Source: JANMEX01 sp031423755 (GTDB lineage Bacteria; Pseudomonadota; Alphaproteobacteria; Rhizobiales; Rhizobiaceae). Taken from it: a DNA stretch of 28,437 bases. Each line of letters opens with the position of its first letter. The stretch's first letter is position 1. Below the pieces are notes generated by a model, which saw nothing but the letters and a program-made list of their open reading frames with translations, was not told the origin of the DNA and made no database searches. Below, one piece after another: positions 15,360-23,551 of this stretch. Position numbers and translations under genes: made by a program. The stretch spans positions 1 to 28,437 of the forward strand of contig JANPGC010000261.1 in assembly GCA_031423755.1 (NCBI GenBank), given 5' to 3'.

Positions 15360-15739
15360 CGCGTTACTCAAGGAGGTGGCTTGAGGCGGTGATGCTGCCA
15401 TGGATGTTGGCGGCAGGGTGGATGCGCCGAGCCGTCTTCCGATCAAGGGAATATCCAGTTCTTCCGGCCGCGATTGCCGCCGTCCATGCAAACTGACCCA
15501 CTGCCGACGTGTGGCGGCGCCAGCACGTTTGTGCCAAAACGGCAGTCAAACTTCGCGCTGGATTTGCGACACTGGAGCACCTGCCGTTTGTTGCGCATCA
15601 AGGTCCCGTTCGCAAAAAACCGCTTACACTTTCCCGTCTCTTGAATTAGACGCTTCGCACGGTCAATTGACGCGCTGTGGCGTGAATTCCGGCACGTGGT
15701 GTCAGCGTCCCGGTTGCGCGGAATTTCTGGAGACATATC
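15360..15739. other. Intergenic region, 380 bp
   Basis: A CTCAAG/CTTGAG hairpin (15367-15385) follows the hydrolase stop without a T-run. The remainder, up to the argC ribosome binding site (GGAGA just before 15740), contains no convincing gene. Open frames on both strands are short or overlap argC and lack family resemblance. The argC promoter should lie here, perhaps in the A/T-richer part at 15610-15665. Confidence 0.4.
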
Positions 15740-16672
15740 ATGACGGCAAAGGTGTTTATCGACGGCGAGCATGGCACGACGGGCCTGCAAATCCGCTCGC
15801 GCCTTTCGGGCCGCTCTGACCTTGAGATCATTTCGATCCCGACCGACAGGCGCAAGGATCCCGCCGCGCGCGCTGAGTATCTGAATGCGGCTGATGTCGC
15901 GATCCTCTGTCTGCCTGACGATGCGGCCAAGGAAGCGGTGGCGCTTGCCGCCTCTTCGGGGACGCGCTTCATTGACGCGTCCACGGCGCACAGGACGGCT
16001 GACGGCTGGGTGTTCGGTTTTGCCGAACTGACAATAGGTCAGGCAAAAGCCATTGCGACTGCACAGATGGTCTCCAATCCCGGCTGCTATTCCACAGGCG
16101 CAATCGCACTGCTGCGCCCCCTCACGGAAGCAGGCATTCTTCCGCCCGACTATCCGCTGACGATCAACGCCGTCTCCGGCTACACCGGCGGCGGCAAGCA
16201 GATGATTGCGCAGATGGAAGACGCCTCGCGCGAAGATGCGATCACCGCCAATCATTTCGCCTACGCCCTGACGCTGGCGCACAAGCACGTGCCCGAAATC
16301 ATGAAGCATGGCGGCATTCAGCGCCGCCCGATCTTCACCCCGGCTGTTGGCCGTTTCGCGCAAGGCATGTTGGTCAGCATACCGCTTTTCACCGATCTGC
16401 TGAGCGGCAAGCCGTCAATGGCGGCAATACATGATGTGCTCGCCTCGCATTATCTCGGCCAATCTGTTGTCGAAGTGGTGCACCCGACTGACGGTAATGC
16501 CCTTGCGCGCATTGATGCGGAAGAGTTGCGCGACACTGACCGGATGAAGCTTTTCGTGCTCGGCACCGAAGGCAAAGGCCAAATCAACCTGATCGCCTCG
16601 CTCGACAATCTGGGCAAAGGCGCTTCGGGTGCTGCTGTGCAGAATCTTGATCTGATGCTGCAAGGGCCGTAA
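15740..16672 (+). CDS. argC: N-acetyl-gamma-glutamyl-phosphate reductase (short type)
   Basis: Third enzyme of arginine synthesis, reducing N-acetylglutamyl-5-phosphate to the semialdehyde with NADPH. The 310-residue length and VFIDGEHGTTGLQIRSRL start identify the short ArgC class. SNPGCYSTGAIALLRPL carries the catalytic Cys, HKHVPEIMKH the catalytic His, and SGYTGGGKQM is a further family block. The start has GGAGA about eight bases upstream. The gene is convergent with heme A synthase, six bases apart. No other arg genes are nearby. Confidence 0.95.
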   Translation: MTAKVFIDGEHGTTGLQIRSRLSGRSDLEIISIPTDRRKDPAARAEYLNAADVAILCLPDDAAKEAVALAASSGTRFIDASTAHRTADGWVFGFAELTIGQAKAIATAQMVSNPGCYSTGAIALLRPLTEAGILPPDYPLTINAVSGYTGGGKQMIAQMEDASREDAITANHFAYALTLAHKHVPEIMKHGGIQRRPIFTPAVGRFAQGMLVSIPLFTDLLSGKPSMAAIHDVLASHYLGQSVVEVVHPTDGNALARIDAEELRDTDRMKLFVLGTEGKGQINLIASLDNLGKGASGAAVQNLDLMLQGP

Positions 16673-16678
16673 ACGGGC

Positions 16679-17770
16679 TCAGCTTTCGATGCTTATCTCT
16701 GTGGGAAGCGGATAAGGTCCCTTCGCCGCCCGCCAATGCGCCACTGCGAAGAACAGCACCACCAGCGCCATTCCCTGATGCGACAGCGCCGTGTGCATGT
16801 CCACCACTGACAACAACGTGGCGATGCCAACGGCCGCCTGCGCTGTCACCAGCAGGAACAGCACGACCGACCGGCGCGCGTGCGTCGTGCCCGGCTCTCT
16901 GGCCAGTGTCAGCGCCATATGAATGAACGTCATTGCGAGCAGCAGATACGCCCCGCACCGGTGAATAAACTGCACCGTCTTGGCGCTCTCAAAGAAATTG
17001 CGCCAGAGCGGCTCCAGGTTCAGCAGATCGCCCGGTATCAACGCCCCGTCCATCTGCGGCCACGTGTTGTAGGCCAGCCCTGCATCAAGACCGGCCACAA
17101 GAGCGCCGAGATAAATCTGCACAAAAACCAGCAGCACAAGAATGCCCGCAAACCGTCGCGTGCCGTCCTGCGCCGCGCGTTCGGTATGCTCGGCCAACCC
17201 CCGCGCAACCCACGCCGTTGCCGCAAAGATCAGACTGGCAATGATGAGATGGGTCGCGAGCCGGTATTGGCTGACATCCGTACGCTCGGTGAGGCCCGAA
17301 GATACCATCCACCAGCCTACAAACCCCTGAAATCCGCCCAGTGCCAATATCCCGAGCAGCCTCGGCTTAAGCACCGGCTCCAGCCGCCCGGTCAGCCAGA
17401 AGAATGCCAACGGGACCGCGAACACGAGGCCCGTTGCCCGTGCCAAGAGCCTGTGCGCCCACTCCCACCAGAAGATCTGCTTGAACGCCTCAAGCGTCAT
17501 GCCCTTGTTGATCGTCTGGTATTCCGGGATCTGCTGATACTTGGCAAACTCCTCCTGCCAGTCCGCGTCATTCAGCGGCGGAATGATCCCGTGGATAGGC
17601 TTCCATTCGGTGATCGATAGCCCCGAGTCCGTCAACCGTGTCGCTCCGCCGACCAGCACCAGCGCAAATATGACGAGCAGGCCAAGATACAGCCAGCGCC
17701 GCACGAGCGTGCGATTGGAGGTCTCGCGCGCTTGCCGACCAGAGATTTCGGCGGTCAGGGCCATCGACAT
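16679..17770 (-). CDS. ctaA: Heme A synthase (COX15/CtaA type)
   Basis: Integral membrane enzyme that oxidises the C8 methyl of heme O to the formyl of heme A for aa3-type cytochrome oxidase. The 363-residue protein has eight predicted membrane segments. The family's heme-ligand histidines lie in WWEWAHRLLARATG, RLATHLIIASL, VQFIHRCGAYLLL and ALSHQGMALVVL; LVGGATRLTDSGLSITEWKP is the N-terminal signature. I chose ATG 17770 because AAGGA lies about ten bases upstream; ATG 17794 and 17764 are alternatives. The gene is divergent from the DUF2842 gene. Confidence 0.94.
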   Translation of the reverse strand: MSMALTAEISGRQARETSNRTLVRRWLYLGLLVIFALVLVGGATRLTDSGLSITEWKPIHGIIPPLNDADWQEEFAKYQQIPEYQTINKGMTLEAFKQIFWWEWAHRLLARATGLVFAVPLAFFWLTGRLEPVLKPRLLGILALGGFQGFVGWWMVSSGLTERTDVSQYRLATHLIIASLIFAATAWVARGLAEHTERAAQDGTRRFAGILVLLVFVQIYLGALVAGLDAGLAYNTWPQMDGALIPGDLLNLEPLWRNFFESAKTVQFIHRCGAYLLLAMTFIHMALTLAREPGTTHARRSVVLFLLVTAQAAVGIATLLSVVDMHTALSHQGMALVVLFFAVAHWRAAKGPYPLPTEISIES

Positions 17771-17905
17771 GAATTGCGATCCTTGCTCAAACATTCGAGC
17801 GCTAAGTGACCCACATTCGAGCGGCTTTCAAGCGCCTTGCGGGCGTGACATGCGGTCGCGAGGCGCGGCCTTTCCTTTTGGCTCCGCTGACGCTAATTGC
17901 GAGAT

Positions 17906-18124
17906 ATGAACCCGCGCATCAAAACTCTCATCGGCAGCATCATTCTGGTCGCCATGATGGGCCTTTACGCCCTTATCGCCGTGACGGTGGCCTCGGCGCG
18001 TCTGGCCGAGTCCAGCGGCATGGTGCACCTTGCCTTCTTTGCGGTCACCGGCCTTTTGTGGATTGTTCCGGCCATGGGCCTGGTGTCATGGATGATGCGT
18101 GATAACCGCAAGCCTAAAGCGTAA
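17906..18124 (+). CDS. DUF2842 small membrane protein
   Basis: A 72-residue protein with two membrane helices (about residues 8-29 and 41-62) and a charged C-terminal tail. It matches the alphaproteobacterial DUF2842 pattern (MNPRIKTLIGSI..., GLLWIVPAMGLVSWM). The function is unknown. It is commonly found next to heme A synthase, which suggests a link to respiratory membrane assembly, but this is only association. The frame is open to TTG 17897; ATG 17906 fits the family start. Its end overlaps the convergent deacetylase gene by 11 bases. Confidence 0.8.
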   Translation: MNPRIKTLIGSIILVAMMGLYALIAVTVASARLAESSGMVHLAFFAVTGLLWIVPAMGLVSWMMRDNRKPKA

Positions 18125-19169
18125 CGGGACCAGTGCGACCGTGTTCAAGGAAGCTGGTTATGCCAGACAGCATCAGCTTCACATCGCCAATATTCTGGTG
18201 CTTGCCATTGACTGAAATGCGCGGCAGCGCGGTCATTGCGCCACGATGTTCGGCAAACAGCATGCCATGGCGCGTGGTCACGCCCGTGGCATACCCAAGT
18301 TGCTTGGCTACGTCTGCTTCCCGTTGCCCGACAGCCTGCTTGTAGCCGTACGGATAGGCGACGTGCTTGGGCTTCAGCCCGGTTTCCAGCTCAATCGCCG
18401 CCATGGAGGCCGAAAATTCGCGTTTCATGGCAGTCGCGCCCAAGCGGGCCAGATGGTAGTGATGCTGCGTGTGACAGCCAATGGTGCAGAGCGGGTCAGC
18501 GGCGGCGCGGCGGATCTGGTCCCAGCCCATCAGCTCGGATCTGTTATGCGCATAGGGGTCGATGCCCGCCATCCGCGCCAACTCCCGGGTGAATGAGGCA
18601 ACCAGTTCCTCCGGCAGTTCAGTCATGACATGCTGCTGTATCCGGTTGAACGCGGCAAGTTTTTCGCTCGTTTTTCCGGCCGCCACCTTCAACGGTCCCT
18701 GCGGTGTGGCAATGGTGATGCTGTCGAGCTTCGCTGCCGCAGCTTCCGCGATTTCCCACCACAGATGCGTTTGACCGTTCACGAGGCCGGGCGCGATGTA
18801 GACCGTCCAGGGCACATTGTGGCGGTGCAGCACCGGGAAAGCGTGCAGTGCATTGTCCTTGTAGCCATCATCGAATGTCACGGCGAGAAACGGCTTTTCA
18901 GCGGGTTTGGCTAGCCGCTCCGGGATTTCGTCCATCCTGACAAACTCATAGCCCTCGGCCTTAAGGGCCGGAATCAGCATGTCCAGAAACGCCGGCGTGA
19001 CACTCAGTCCCGAGTGGATGCCCAGAGCCGCAGGATCAGTCGGCGATACGCGGTGCAGCATCAAGATGCCACCGATGCCCGCGAACGAACGCGGCGCGAG
19101 CGCGCGCAGGTTCAGCGTGCGCCCCACGGCAAAGAAGCTCTTGCGAGCAAGGTGGGCCGCGTCGATCAT
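18114..19169 (-). CDS. Polysaccharide deacetylase family protein (NodB homology)
   Basis: A 351-residue carbohydrate esterase 4-type protein, expected to remove N- or O-acetyl groups from a polysaccharide. LAVTFDDGYKDN holds the catalytic base and metal Asp, CHTQHHYHL the metal-binding His pair, and VAYPYGYK is the groove-lining motif. GILMLHRV near the N terminus is usual for members in polysaccharide loci. No signal peptide is evident, so it may act in the cytoplasm or be exported by another route. The open frame runs to 19544, but that part lies across the divergent gene and lacks family character; ATG 19169 gives the usual start. It is divergent from the FemAB-like gene with a shared promoter region of about 115 bp. 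Confidence 0.88.
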   Translation of the reverse strand: MIDAAHLARKSFFAVGRTLNLRALAPRSFAGIGGILMLHRVSPTDPAALGIHSGLSVTPAFLDMLIPALKAEGYEFVRMDEIPERLAKPAEKPFLAVTFDDGYKDNALHAFPVLHRHNVPWTVYIAPGLVNGQTHLWWEIAEAAAAKLDSITIATPQGPLKVAAGKTSEKLAAFNRIQQHVMTELPEELVASFTRELARMAGIDPYAHNRSELMGWDQIRRAAADPLCTIGCHTQHHYHLARLGATAMKREFSASMAAIELETGLKPKHVAYPYGYKQAVGQREADVAKQLGYATGVTTRHGMLFAEHRGAMTALPRISVNGKHQNIGDVKLMLSGITSFLEHGRTGPVTL

Positions 19170-19283
19170 TCCTTCACCATTGTCCCCTAATATGTCCCCG
19201 GAATGTTCTAGCAACTTTAGCCTGCTTTTACACCAACAGGATTGAAAGATGGTTGATGCGCGCAGGAAACCGGAGTCAACACA

Positions 19284-20429
19284 TTGAACGCCATCGCCGA
19301 TATTGATTTGGTCTGGTCCGCGCAGCCGCTCGGCGAGGTGCTCGATGAGTGGCGTGCCGCCTTGCCGCATCTTGTCGCCGCAACGCCGCAAGACATTGAT
19401 TTTGTCAGCCAGTGGTTTGCCCACGTGAACCCGGACTGCATCGCCGTCACTGCCAAGTCCGCGCGCGGCATCGAGTTTTTGCTGCCGTTGGAAATCGTCC
19501 GCAAGGGGCCGCTCAGCATCGCGCAGTTCCCAGGCGGCAGCCACGCCAACGCCAACTTTGCGCCCTCAAGCGCAATGGCCGGTGCGGCAGATCCGGCAAT
19601 GCTGCTCGGGAAAATTCATCAAGCGGTGCGCTCGCTGCGCCCGCAAGCGGATGTCATCCTTCTCGAGCGGCTGGTTGAGAATCTTGGCGGCAAAAGCAAT
19701 TGCCTCGTCTCGCCTGACAGCACCGTCAGCCCGAACGTCGCGCTTTCGTTTGCGCTCAAGGGTGACTTCAAGGACATCCTGAAAGACCGCAACGGCGCCA
19801 AAAAACAGAAGAAGATGCGCCAGATGGTGCGGCGCATGGATGAGCGCGGCGGCTGGCGGGTGTTCAAGGCAGACACGGAAGCCGAGTGCATCCATGTGCT
19901 TGACCGGTTCTTCAAGCTCAAGGGCGAGCGTCTCAAAAGCATGGGCCTGAAGGACGTGTTCGCCGACCCGAAGGTGCAGTCCTTCTTCAAATCGCTCTAC
20001 ATCGGCGCGCTTGGCGCGCCCTCGCCGCGCTACGAACTGCATGCGCTGGAAGTCGGCGGCGAGATCGCGGCTGTCGGCGGCTGCACGATCAACAGCCGCC
20101 ATTTCACCGTCGAGTTCGGCGGCATCTGCAGTACGGACCGGCAATTGTCGCCCGGTGATATTCTCTACCATTTGCTGATCGAGCAATGCTGCAAGCGCGG
20201 CTTCGAGATCTACGATTTCGGTGTCGGCGACGAATTCTACAAACGCCGCTGGTGCGACCTGGAGACCTGGCACCGCGACACGTTCATTCCGCTGACCGGC
20301 AAGGGAAGGCTGGCCGTAAGCGCGCTCAAGCAGATTGCCGCGCTGAAGAAGGCAGTCAAAAACAATGCAAAGCTGTTCGCGATCATCAAGCGGCTGCGCG
20401 GACGGGCGAAGGTGGCCGACACAGAGTGA
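19284..20429 (+). CDS. GNAT acyltransferase, BioF2/FemAB-like (CelD-type)
   Basis: A 381-residue protein of the acetyltransferase-6 (PF13480) type found in exopolysaccharide and cellulose clusters. The fold is suggested by AKKQKKMRQMVRRMDERGGW, RFFKLKGERL, AVGGCTINSRHFTVEFGG and the end motif IYDFGVGDEFYKRRWCD, which matches the typical 'fGxGdexyK..w' block of this family. It is thought to acylate glycan or lipid-linked intermediates; the substrate is unknown. The start appears to be TTG 19284: GGAG lies eight bases upstream, an in-frame stop is at 19254, and no ATG or GTG is available between. A 12-codon frame from ATG 19249 with its own AGGA ends in TGA overlapping this TTG. Confidence 0.85.
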   Translation: MNAIADIDLVWSAQPLGEVLDEWRAALPHLVAATPQDIDFVSQWFAHVNPDCIAVTAKSARGIEFLLPLEIVRKGPLSIAQFPGGSHANANFAPSSAMAGAADPAMLLGKIHQAVRSLRPQADVILLERLVENLGGKSNCLVSPDSTVSPNVALSFALKGDFKDILKDRNGAKKQKKMRQMVRRMDERGGWRVFKADTEAECIHVLDRFFKLKGERLKSMGLKDVFADPKVQSFFKSLYIGALGAPSPRYELHALEVGGEIAAVGGCTINSRHFTVEFGGICSTDRQLSPGDILYHLLIEQCCKRGFEIYDFGVGDEFYKRRWCDLETWHRDTFIPLTGKGRLAVSALKQIAALKKAVKNNAKLFAIIKRLRGRAKVADTE

Positions 20430-20451
20430 TCGGGCGGCACCCACCCGGTTT

Positions 20452-20618
20452 CCGTCTTTCCGGGGCGGCGCAGCCGAACCCGGAATCCAGAGCGCCAAGT
20501 TGGGATATTTTCCAACGAAACCAACGCAGTAAACGTCGAACAAGCCCAATCCCAGCGTCCCTTTCTGTCGCTCGGCGCTCTGTATTCCGGGTTCCGCTTC
20601 GCGGCCCCGGAAAGACGG
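20452..20618. repeat. Palindromic repeat element, copy 1 (left of the GIY-YIG gene)
   Basis: The 42-base left arm (20452-20493) and right arm (20577-20618) are inverted repeats matching at 38 of 42 positions by eye. Both outer ends read CCGTCTTTCCGGGGC. The ~83-base core is closely similar to copy 2. The arms would form a long cruciform or RNA hairpin. CCGGAAT-rich palindromes of this kind are common intergenic repeats in alphaproteobacteria, from memory. It lies between the GNAT gene and the 3' end of the GIY-YIG gene. Confidence 0.85.
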
Positions 20619-20638
20619 GCTCTGGGTGAGCAAGACCA

Positions 20639-20968
20639 TCAGCCACTTGACCGAGCGCGGATCGTGTTCGACGGATTGTCTACTTCGTAGCAACTTTCAT
20701 ACAGATCAAGCCACTGCGGATTGAACGCTTCGATCAATTCCAGTTTCCAACTGCGCCGGTACTTCTTCAGTTCCTTTTCCCGCGTGATCGCTTCGACAAT
20801 ATTGTCAAAGCGCTCATACCAAACCAAATTCTTGCAGCCGTATTTCAACGTGAAGCCGGGATTGACGCCTGCTTTGTGTTCGAATGCACGGCCCTGCAAA
20901 TCACTCGTGACGCCAGTGTAGATGGTTCCGTTGCGGCCCGAGGCCATGATGTAGACCCAACCGGTCAT
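20639..20968 (-). CDS. Small GIY-YIG nuclease (UPF0213/COG2827 type)
   Basis: A 109-residue single-domain GIY-YIG endonuclease. The first motif is VYI (5-7) and the second IYTG (16-19), the catalytic Arg is in LQGRAFEHK (Arg27), and the metal-binding Glu is in ITREKELKKYRR (Glu64). FNPQWLDL is the typical C-terminal block. All catalytic positions are present, so it is probably active. The start has a strong SD, AGGGGGC, at 20974-20980. It has no operon partner and is bracketed by two direct copies of one palindromic repeat, so it may form a unit with them. Family members are often annotated as UvrC-like or as unknown; a role in nicking hairpins is inference. Confidence 0.92.
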   Translation of the reverse strand: MTGWVYIMASGRNGTIYTGVTSDLQGRAFEHKAGVNPGFTLKYGCKNLVWYERFDNIVEAITREKELKKYRRSWKLELIEAFNPQWLDLYESCYEVDNPSNTIRARSSG

Positions 20969-21021
20969 AGGTCGCCCCCTCGCAGTAGATCGTCAATCAT
21001 GAACCGCACCCTCCACCTCTG

Positions 21022-21180
21022 TCCGGGGCGGCGCAGCCGAATCCGGAATCCAGAGCGCCGAAGTCGGATATTTTCTAACGAAATCAACGCATTAAACGTC
21101 GCACAAACCCAACCGCCGCGCCCCTCTCACACCCTCGGTGCTCTGGATTCCGGGTTCCGCTTCGCGGCCCCGGAAAGACG
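21022..21180. repeat. Palindromic repeat element, copy 2 (right of the GIY-YIG gene)
   Basis: Left arm TCCGGGGCGGCGCAGCC... (21022-21056) and right arm (21140-21174) are imperfect inverted repeats nearly identical to those of copy 1 and in the same orientation. The cores align without large gaps: both contain GGATATTTTC, AACGAAA, CAACGCA and TAAACGTCG. The outer left end has diverged from copy 1 (CTCTGT instead of GTCTTT). It lies between the 5' end of the GIY-YIG gene and the end of the Wzz-type gene. Confidence 0.85.
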
Positions 21181-21240
21181 CCGCGTTGTGGCTAGCCCAT
21201 TTGGCAGTGGACCAGTCATCTGAAGTTTCCGCCTAATCTC

Positions 21241-23430
21241 TCAGGCGACCGACCGTCCCGGCACTGGCTCATTCGTCACAGTCCCCACCGGCGTCACGAA
21301 AATCAAATCCTCATATCCGCCCGCAATCAATGCCCTCATTGACGAAAGAGCAGCCTCGTGCTCCGGATCAACAATGCTCACCAGCAGGCTTGAGCCGGGC
21401 ACGACCAGCCGCTCAATGCCGGCAACTGTTGACGGGCCGCATTCAACCAGCACCATGTCATAGGCCGACACCAACGCGTTGATGACCATAGGCAGGCGCT
21501 CGACGGCTTTTGCCGCCTTGGCGGCGTCCGCTGTGCCGGTCGGAATGACATGCGCATCCGAATAGACATCATTGTGGATGATGACGCTGAATGTCGCGCC
21601 GCCCGCGAGCAGGTTGGTGATGCCCGGCAGCGCAAGTCCGTCCGTCATCGGACGGGCGGCGGCAGAATTTGCGGTGAGGTCAAGCAGAACGACCTTCAGT
21701 CCCTGATCCGCCAGTTCGCGCGCAAGAAGCACGGACGATGCCGAAGCCTCGTCCCCTTCCGGCGAGACGATGACGGCGCAGGTGTGGCCTTCGTTCACGA
21801 GCCTTGAAGCGACGGACGCGATGGTCAATTCATCGTCGATGTCAGGTTCGTCCGGCTCCGGCACCACCGCTTCTTCAACGGCAGCGACGGTTTGCGGCAC
21901 AACGACGACCGGGTCAGGTTCGTCCGGCTCCGGCATAACCGCTTCTTCAAAAACAGCAGCGGTTTGCGGCGCAGCTACGGTCGGTTCCTCAATGGCAGCA
22001 AACTGCGGCGCTGCTTGAGCTGCCACCGGAATTGTCACGCTCTGCCGGAATGCGCGGCCCGAAAACAGTTCGCGCAGCAGCTTCAGCACGGACAAGATGA
22101 TCAGCGATCCGGCGAACGCCGCGCTGACGGTCGGGATGAACTTCGGAAAATACGGCTCCGACGGCTTGGAGGCGGCGGAAAAGATGCGCGCATCCGGCAC
22201 CTGGTATTTGCTGTCCTTGCGCGATGCCGCCTCGCGATAGCGGGTGAGGTAAGATTCAAGCAGATCGCGCTGCGCATTGGCCTCGCGTTCCAGCGCGCGC
22301 AAACCGACTTCCTCGTCGCCGACACGTGAAGACTCGGCCTTCAGGCCGCTCAGATTGGCAGCCAGTTCCTTCTCGCGAAGGCCAGCGGTCTTTGCCTCAG
22401 TTTCAAGGCTCTTGAGAACCTTGGCGGCTTCGGCGCGGATCTGCCCGTCAAGATCGGCAAGTTGTGAGCGCAGGCCCTTGATGCGGGGGTGGTTGTCGAG
22501 CAGCGTGATCGACAGGTCGGCGATCTGGCTTTTCAGCTGCACCTGCTGTTCGCGCAGCCTTTGGATCAGACCCGAGGCGAGAATTTCAGGAACCGTGTCC
22601 ACAGACGCGCCGCTTTCGATGATCGCGCGGATGGACTGCGCCTTGGCCTCTGAATTCGCGCGCGCAGCCCGGACACGGGTCAACTCGGTCGAGAGTTCGG
22701 AAAGCTGCTGCGTGGCGAGTACGGCATTGTTCTGACCGTCCAAAATGTCGTTCTGTGAGCGGTAGTCCGCAACTTTGGCTTCAGCCTCCTTCACCTTGAC
22801 TGAAAGGTCATCGATCACAGGCTTCAGCCAATCGGTGGCGCTTGTGTCGGTCTGCAGTTTCGCCGCCTGCTGGTTGGCGAGATAGGTGTTGGCAATGGCC
22901 TGCGGCACGCTGGCGGCAAGTTCCGGGTCTTTGGACGAAAATTCCACCACGATGACGCGAGAGCTTTCGACGCGGTAAATCTTCAACCGCTCGCGCATCT
23001 TGGCGATGATCGAATCCTCGAGCCCAAGTTCCGGCCTGCGGTTGAGAATGGTCATGATCCGGTCAGAAAGGGACGCGTTTGCCGGGTCAAACTCGGGCTT
23101 CCCGGCGAGCGTCAGTTCCTTTGCCACCTTGCCCAGCACTTCGGACGAGGCCAGGAGTTCGACCTGGCTGGCGACACCTTCGGCGTCGAGCACAGGCCGC
23201 GCCTCATCGACCAATCCGGTGTCGGGACGCGTGTAGACCGATTCTCCGGTTTGGATGAGGATGCGGGTTTCGGCGCGGTATTTCGGCGAAACCGTCAATA
23301 CGGCAGCAGCTGCCAGACCCGTGATCACCAGCGATGCGAACAGGATCTTGAATTTGCTGCGCCACAGGCTGGCAAACAGGCTCGCGACATCAATGTCGAG
23401 ATCGCCCTCCACGCGGTTTGCACTAGACAT
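21241..23430 (-). CDS. Wzz/GumC-type polysaccharide co-polymerase with degenerate BY-kinase domain
   Basis: A 729-residue inner-membrane protein that sets chain length and couples to the export lipoprotein. Residues 10-50 hold a Wzz N-terminal domain and first membrane helix (KILFASLVITGLAAAAVL). About 180-410 is a long coiled coil (KVKEAEAKVADYRS, LRSQLADLDGQI). A second helix follows the Pro-rich EPYFPKFIP stretch (near 430-455). Then comes an acidic Pro/Glu linker with a duplicated 24-residue unit. The last ~190 residues resemble the CpsD/Wzc kinase fold (VVLLDL, DMVLVECGPS), but the Walker A region reads SPEGDEASASS and lacks GKS/T. There is also no terminal Tyr cluster, so kinase activity is unlikely. 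The gene is divergent from the Wza-like gene. Confidence 0.9.
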   Translation of the reverse strand: MSSANRVEGDLDIDVASLFASLWRSKFKILFASLVITGLAAAAVLTVSPKYRAETRILIQTGESVYTRPDTGLVDEARPVLDAEGVASQVELLASSEVLGKVAKELTLAGKPEFDPANASLSDRIMTILNRRPELGLEDSIIAKMRERLKIYRVESSRVIVVEFSSKDPELAASVPQAIANTYLANQQAAKLQTDTSATDWLKPVIDDLSVKVKEAEAKVADYRSQNDILDGQNNAVLATQQLSELSTELTRVRAARANSEAKAQSIRAIIESGASVDTVPEILASGLIQRLREQQVQLKSQIADLSITLLDNHPRIKGLRSQLADLDGQIRAEAAKVLKSLETEAKTAGLREKELAANLSGLKAESSRVGDEEVGLRALEREANAQRDLLESYLTRYREAASRKDSKYQVPDARIFSAASKPSEPYFPKFIPTVSAAFAGSLIILSVLKLLRELFSGRAFRQSVTIPVAAQAAPQFAAIEEPTVAAPQTAAVFEEAVMPEPDEPDPVVVVPQTVAAVEEAVVPEPDEPDIDDELTIASVASRLVNEGHTCAVIVSPEGDEASASSVLLARELADQGLKVVLLDLTANSAAARPMTDGLALPGITNLLAGGATFSVIIHNDVYSDAHVIPTGTADAAKAAKAVERLPMVINALVSAYDMVLVECGPSTVAGIERLVVPGSSLLVSIVDPEHEAALSSMRALIAGGYEDLIFVTPVGTVTNEPVPGRSVA
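21841..21984. repeat. 72-bp in-frame tandem duplication in the co-polymerase gene
   Basis: The 72-base units 21841-21912 and 21913-21984 both begin GTCAGGTTCGTCCGGCTCCG and encode two near-identical 24-residue Pro/Glu/Asp-rich segments (EEAVMPEPDEPD and EEAVVPEPDEPD). A degenerate third unit follows toward 22015. The repeat lengthens the linker between the second membrane helix and the kinase-like domain. Confidence 0.8.
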
Positions 23431-23551
23431 GACTCAACACTCCACACTCGCTTTGCGCGCCAAGGTAAATGCATATGGTAACCGCAGTGTTAAGAGACGG
23501 GTGCGGTCCGGGCATTCGTCCAGCGGGTATTTTGACCTCCAAGCCCGCCGT

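Noticed and set aside
15400..15819. 139-codon plus-strand frame running into argC
   Set aside because: Overlaps argC by 80 bases in another frame and has no recognisable domain.
15443..16363. 306-codon minus-strand open frame over the argC promoter and argC
   Set aside because: Mostly antisense to argC, with a low-complexity Arg/His-rich product.
19170..19544. N-terminal extension of the deacetylase
   Set aside because: It would overlap the divergent GNAT gene by 260 bases and is Arg/Asp-rich shadow sequence; the family starts near ATG 19169.
19566..20693. 375-codon minus-strand open frame over the GNAT gene and repeat copy 1
   Set aside because: Antisense to the GNAT gene and running through a palindromic repeat; no protein features.
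20430..21240. CRISPR array or classic insertion sequence
   Set aside because: There are only two long repeats with a gene between, no short regular spacers, and no DDE or tyrosine transposase; the GIY-YIG/palindrome reading fits better.
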